A DNA stretch of 27,462 nucleotides from assembly GCA_947468255.1 (NCBI GenBank), contig CANIMM010000007.1:1-27462 (forward strand). Direction: 5' to 3'. This document shows positions 24,014 to 27,462 of the stretch, in pieces; within the stretch, counting starts at the first letter, position 1, and each line of letters starts with the position of its first letter. The position numbers and the translations under genes were made by a program. The DNA comes from Chitinophagaceae bacterium (GTDB lineage Bacteria > Bacteroidota > Bacteroidia > Chitinophagales > Chitinophagaceae). The notes beneath the pieces are model-generated. The model made no database searches. It worked only from the letters and a program-made list of their open reading frames with translations, and was not told where the DNA came from.

Positions 24014-26188
24014 ATGCTTACATCCTTAGCTCCTGCTGAAAAGAAAAATAATTCTAAGTCAGCTAATTCAAATAATACAACCACTCAACGTAAAGTTTTA
24101 CCATCTGTTGTAAAACCTATGCAATTGAAAGGGGCTGAGGAGGAATCAATTCAAGGGAAATTTAAGTCAGGTAATAATGAACCAGCTGTTCAATTGGTAG
24201 AAGAGGAAGAGCCGCTTCAAGGCAAGTTTGAAGCTGGTAATCAACCAGCTCAATTGGTAGAAGAGGAAGAGCCGCTTCAAGGGAAATTTGAATCAACCAA
24301 TCAACCTGCTCAATTAGCAGAAGAGGAAGAGCCGCTTCAAGGCAAGTTTGAATCAACCAATCAACCTGCTCAATTAGCAGAAGAGGAAGAACCGCTTCAA
24401 GGCAAATTTGAATCCGGCGAACGCAAGTCATCGCCCAATTGGGCTTTTCAGCTTAAATCGAACATTGGCAATTCAACTAATTCGGCTACTACTCAAAAAT
24501 CAGCCCCCACTGCAAATAATACGGGTTTACCCGATTCTTTAAAGTCAGGGGTTGAACAACTTTCCGGCATTAGTATGGATGATGTAAAAGTTAATTATAA
24601 TTCAGCTAAACCGGCTCAACTACATGCACATGCCTATGCACAAGGTAAAGACATTCATGTAGCTCCTGGTCAGGAAAAGCATCTTCCACATGAAGCCTGG
24701 CATGTGGCTCAGCAAAAGCAAGGAAGGGTGCAAGCCACCAAACAGTTGAAAGGTAAGGTTCCGGTGAATGATGATAAGGGGTTGGAAAATGAAGCGGATG
24801 TAATGGGTGCAAAAGCAGTTGCCCAGGGTAAATTGATTAAGATAGCAAATCCTGTTCAACGTAAAAAGGTAAATAAAGCCACTAATTTTTCACCTGTATC
24901 TCAAAGAGTGGTGATACAAAGAAAACCAACTGACATTGTTGGAATGATAGAAAATGCCAAAAAGTTAGTTTCAGAAAATATTTTCACCAGCGATTTGGGA
25001 ACGGATTCTTTAGGAACTAAAGCTTTAGAAAAAGGTGTTCCGGTTGTTGATGGGTTGGCTGCAGGAGCAGGAGCAGCTAATAAAATTGTTTCAGGCGCAG
25101 CTAATGTTGTTGGTTCTTTAGGAGATGCAGCCTCTAGTGCTGTGGGTGGTGCTGCTGCAGCTGCTCAAGGTATTGTGGAAGCAGTAGGTATTGCAATAAG
25201 AATAGTGACTTCCACTATTAGTTCTGTAAGTTCAATGGATAAAACTTTCAAAGGGGACGAAAAGAAATTTACTGGAGGAGGCAAAGCTGCAATGCAATTG
25301 GGCGAACTTTTAAGACAGGGCGCCAAGGCAGCCAATGCAGTTTTAAGTAATGTAAATGGTGTTTCTGGTGCGATAATGTCCATGTTACCTGGCTTAGGAC
25401 TAGCAATTGCTGGTTGTGATTTATTAGTTAATGCTTATACTGCCTACAATGCTTCTACTGCCCAAGAGGAAATGGGAGATGTGGCAGATTTGTATCGAAA
25501 TGATTTGGCAGCAATATTAGGTGCAACCCCTGAGTCTTTTGGAAAATTGTTTCAAAATGAAAAGAGAGGTAAATTTTTTAATAGGGAAACTTATCTAAGG
25601 ATTAAACCAGGGGCTTCTGCCTCGTTGGAAGAAGCTAAAAATGGTGATCCTGATGCTAAACTGGCATTTCTCAGATCCAATTCCATACCTCCTGAAACTG
25701 ATTTTGATCAATTATACAAGGCAATACGCTATTATGAGTTAGGTAGTAAAATGCAAGAAATTAATCAAAAAAGGAAAATACAAGGAATGCGAAATATGTT
25801 CACAGACCTTGTTCAAATAGGAGCTGAAATAGCTAAAATGTTCCCAGCAGATGGAGGTATTACTGCAGGAGTTTTAACTGGCGTTGCGGGTGGAGCAAAA
25901 GCTGCGCAGGCAGCAGGTAAGTTTTTACAAGGACAAGCTCGAAATGTTGGACTAGGTGATTCTAACCGTTCAGAAGATTCAAAACATCTAGAATATGTTA
26001 CCCATACCAAAAGCATCTATCAATTCATTGCTGGAATCGATAATTCCGAAGGGGCAGAAAATGAATCACAATTAATTAAGGCTGAGCAATTTATTTCCGC
26101 AACCGGGGCTGATTTAGGAAGCGTATTTTCACTAACAGATAAGCCCCAAGCTGAATTTTTAGTGAAGGCAATGAAAAAAGGAAGGTAA
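24014..26188 (+). CDS. DUF4157 protein B, putative injection-system cargo
   Basis: 724 aa, paralogue of protein A. Layout: leader with KVLPSVVKPMQL; five acidic EEEEPLQGKFE-type units (about 37-135); WAFQLKS; DUF4157 domain (170-275) with HEAWH (His226, Glu227, His230) and GLENEADVMGAKAVAQG; NPVQRK/QRVVIQRK linker; Ala/Gly/Val-rich hydrophobic helices (about 345-400); and the shared C-terminal domain with MLPGLGLAIAGCDLL, YYELGSKMQEINQKRKIQG and PADGG (611-615), ending KAMKKGR. By eye the DUF4157 segment differs from protein A at 17 of 106 positions, while the middle is much more diverged. It lacks A's long Gly-rich segment. No signal peptide. Partner gene C lies 156 bases downstream. Peptidase activity of DUF4157 is unproven. 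Confidence 0.75.
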   Translation: MLTSLAPAEKKNNSKSANSNNTTTQRKVLPSVVKPMQLKGAEEESIQGKFKSGNNEPAVQLVEEEEPLQGKFEAGNQPAQLVEEEEPLQGKFESTNQPAQLAEEEEPLQGKFESTNQPAQLAEEEEPLQGKFESGERKSSPNWAFQLKSNIGNSTNSATTQKSAPTANNTGLPDSLKSGVEQLSGISMDDVKVNYNSAKPAQLHAHAYAQGKDIHVAPGQEKHLPHEAWHVAQQKQGRVQATKQLKGKVPVNDDKGLENEADVMGAKAVAQGKLIKIANPVQRKKVNKATNFSPVSQRVVIQRKPTDIVGMIENAKKLVSENIFTSDLGTDSLGTKALEKGVPVVDGLAAGAGAANKIVSGAANVVGSLGDAASSAVGGAAAAAQGIVEAVGIAIRIVTSTISSVSSMDKTFKGDEKKFTGGGKAAMQLGELLRQGAKAANAVLSNVNGVSGAIMSMLPGLGLAIAGCDLLVNAYTAYNASTAQEEMGDVADLYRNDLAAILGATPESFGKLFQNEKRGKFFNRETYLRIKPGASASLEEAKNGDPDAKLAFLRSNSIPPETDFDQLYKAIRYYELGSKMQEINQKRKIQGMRNMFTDLVQIGAEIAKMFPADGGITAGVLTGVAGGAKAAQAAGKFLQGQARNVGLGDSNRSEDSKHLEYVTHTKSIYQFIAGIDNSEGAENESQLIKAEQFISATGADLGSVFSLTDKPQAEFLVKAMKKGR
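24121..24420 (+). repeat. 60-bp tandem coding repeat (acidic 20-aa unit)
   Basis: Four near-identical 60-base units at 24181-24420 encode QPAQL-(V/A)-EEEEPLQGKFE plus four variable residues. A fifth degenerate unit precedes them at about 24121-24180. Units 3 and 4 differ at only a few bases, so expansion is recent. Unit number is likely to vary between strains. Confidence 0.9.
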
Positions 26189-26344
26189 TAATAATTAGTA
26201 TATTTTTTAAGTAGTTAGTTTGCTTGATTTTTTTTAAATTACATAATTAGTTTTACTCATTTTAATTCCTATTTAATTGGCTATTGCTATTTATTAAATA
26301 ATGATACTTAAATAGGAGATTAATTAAAATAACAAAAATTCTGA

Positions 26345-26836
26345 ATGACAAAAGATTTTATAAATATTAAAGAGCAAATTTTACTTAATCAAATCAAAGA
26401 TATATTAAACGAGCATTCAATCGAATCAAACTTGATTGAATCCTCTGTTTATATGCCTTTCAACGTATTGGTGACTACTATTGATGAAATTAATTTCAAC
26501 ATCATGTATTTACCAGTTGAGGAAGATCTTTTTCGTACCATTCGACTTCTTCAACATTACGCTACCATTATTGAAAAAATACCAAACGATAAGGAATTAG
26601 GAATTAATGAATTGATTAAGGCACATAATAAACAAATCCCGTTGGGCTTTTTCTATATAACGGATGAAAATGAATTGAGTTTTAAATATGTGATACCAAT
26701 ACCTAGATTTGATCCACTCAATGCTGATCAGTACGGTGAAATGTTTATGGTTTTACAGCAATCAGTAGTCCAAATAAAAAACAAGTTTTTGCAATTTATT
26801 AGTGGAGATTTATCATACGAACAAGCTGCAAATTGA
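26345..26836 (+). CDS. small acidic partner protein C (chaperone- or immunity-like)
   Basis: 163 aa, acidic, no signal peptide or membrane segment. The core FNIMYLPVEEDLFRTIRLLQ, then IKAHNKQIPLGFFYITDENE and LSFKYVIPIPR, aligns well by eye with partner A (MFFIPDTEEQFEKLRLLQ, NKKNTQLPIGSLIYSDEH, LVFKY). Helices flank it on both sides. It follows DUF4157 protein B by 156 bases, as A's partner follows protein A, so each DUF4157 gene has its own downstream copy. The longer gap may hold its own promoter, but none is clear. ATG 26345 is the only reasonable start. Secretion chaperone of CesT/YbjN-like shape or immunity protein; not resolvable from sequence. Confidence 0.7.
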   Translation: MTKDFINIKEQILLNQIKDILNEHSIESNLIESSVYMPFNVLVTTIDEINFNIMYLPVEEDLFRTIRLLQHYATIIEKIPNDKELGINELIKAHNKQIPLGFFYITDENELSFKYVIPIPRFDPLNADQYGEMFMVLQQSVVQIKNKFLQFISGDLSYEQAAN

Positions 26837-27234
26837 ACCAAACGAAAAATTTAGAAGTGAAATATTATATCAATCATTTATAGATTGTAGTTATAATTCT
26901 TTGGTGATTGATTTGAGTTAGAAAAAAAAGAACTTGGCATCATTTAGTATATTAATTTAAATAAGAAGTTGACTTTAAATTTTAAAAAAAAACTCCGAAA
27001 TCAGTAGATTTCGGAGTTTTTTTTAGGTTGTTTATTGCTCAGTTTTATATTGACTTATTACATTTAGTATTTCTTTAAATTATTTTTAAAATACGAATCA
27101 ATTATAGTTTTTTTTCTAATCATATTTAAATAATATTTTCTAAAAAGATTAATCAGCTTTTGAATTAGTGTAAAAAATTTTAAACATTTTTCAAAAAAAT
27201 ACAATCTTATTAAAAATTGCATTTGTTTTTATTG
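26837..27234. other. 398-base convergent intergenic region
   Basis: Very AT-rich, between the end of partner gene C and the end of the minus-strand edge gene. Apart from the hairpin at 26985-27024 I see no gene, promoter or repeat. Confidence 0.6.
26985..27024. terminator. bidirectional intrinsic terminator
   Basis: AACTCCGAAATC (26991-27002) pairs with GATTTCGGAGTT (27007-27018) around the loop AGTA. A run of A on the left and eight T on the right extend the pairing and supply a U-tract on either strand. It sits between two convergent genes and can end both transcripts. Confidence 0.93.
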
Positions 27235-27462
27235 TCAATGATACATAAAAATAGTATAATCATTTTCCAAATAGTCATCGTGTAAACTGCACTTAGCGGT
27301 TAGCGTTTTGCAAAAAGAAAAAATCATGTTTTTATCATAGGCATTTAACAAAGAATTATTTTCCGGTTCTTTTGAGAGTAGATTAAAAGCCAGTCCCAGC
27401 CTGCATCCGACAAAAAGCTTTTGAATCATTTCAAAAACATATAAGGGGTTACTGTTTTTGTA
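27235..27462 (-). CDS. 3' end of an unidentified protein gene (continues past window)
   Basis: On the minus strand the frame is open from the window edge (27462) to TGA at 27235-27237, 75 residues. The ATG at 27427-27429 is internal to this open frame (YKNSNPLYVFE precedes it), so the true start is probably outside. The visible part (GCRLGLAFNLLSKEPENNSL, later FCKTLTAKCSLHDDYLENDY) is cytoplasmic-looking, with three cysteines and no motif I recognise. It converges on the partner C gene across a shared terminator. It may also be non-coding AT-rich DNA. Confidence 0.45.
   Translation of the reverse strand, partial: YKNSNPLYVFEMIQKLFVGCRLGLAFNLLSKEPENNSLLNAYDKNMIFSFCKTLTAKCSLHDDYLENDYTIFMYH

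Noticed and set aside
24181..24420. CRISPR-like array
   Set aside because: The 60-base units are contiguous, in frame and coding, with no unique spacers and no cas genes nearby.
24162..24431. Long minus-strand open frame opposite the 60-bp repeats
   Set aside because: It exists because the repeat period is a multiple of three and has no stop on the reverse strand; composition is that of a shadow of the plus-strand gene.
15567..26188. Reading the DUF4157 proteins as phage tail tape-measure proteins because of long hydrophobic helical parts
   Set aside because: They carry a DUF4157/HEAWH domain and a disordered leader, occur as paralogues with small partners, and no phage genes surround them.

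Overview
The window looks like a chromosomal segment of an AT-rich Bacteroidota, most probably a Chitinophagaceae-like member. The support is two FISUMP-domain exported proteins, several matches to the Bacteroidota -7 promoter box TAnnTTTG, almost no Shine-Dalgarno sequences, a sulfatase/glycosidase neighbourhood, and DUF4157-type proteins.

Left edge (1-1441): the 3' part of an alpha/beta-hydrolase (esterase-like) gene runs in from outside. A 655-base non-coding stretch follows. It holds a possible decayed membrane-protein gene and a stem-loop in front of leuC.

Branched-chain amino-acid operon (1442-6410): leuC, leuD, a citramalate synthase (cimA) and leuB, closed by a strong intrinsic terminator. 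The synthase aligns residue for residue, from memory, with the Leptospira pyruvate-specific enzyme. The cluster can therefore make 2-oxobutyrate for isoleucine from pyruvate and acetyl-CoA, and LeuCDB can also serve leucine. No leuA lies in the window.

Central metabolic and surface genes (6532-15389): a vSGLT-like sodium/sugar symporter; two convergent, recently duplicated FISUMP proteins sharing a 62-bp perfect inverted repeat; a MOSC-domain oxidoreductase; then a small catabolic cluster. That cluster is an exported beta-propeller glycosidase, an exported S1 sulfatase with an unmodified C-x-P-S-R site, and a lipoprotein formylglycine-generating enzyme that keeps both catalytic cysteines. It reads as a sulfated-glycan degradation unit carrying its own maturase.

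Right half (15567-26836): the most unusual part, a six-gene island. Two large paralogous DUF4157/HEAWH proteins (915 and 724 aa) share a C-terminal hydrophobic domain I do not recognise. Between them is a 1372-aa protein built on exact 128-aa tandem beta-rich repeats with a coiled-coil tail. Each large gene has next to it a small acidic protein (160-170 aa), and the three small proteins look like one divergent family. DUF4157 proteins are known companions and cargo of extracellular contractile injection systems (eCIS). I infer a cargo/chaperone (or toxin/immunity) island. No injection-machine structural genes are visible here.

Right edge: a bidirectional terminator separates the island from the 3' end of an unidentified minus-strand gene that continues outside. 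No tRNA, rRNA, CRISPR array or transposase was seen.
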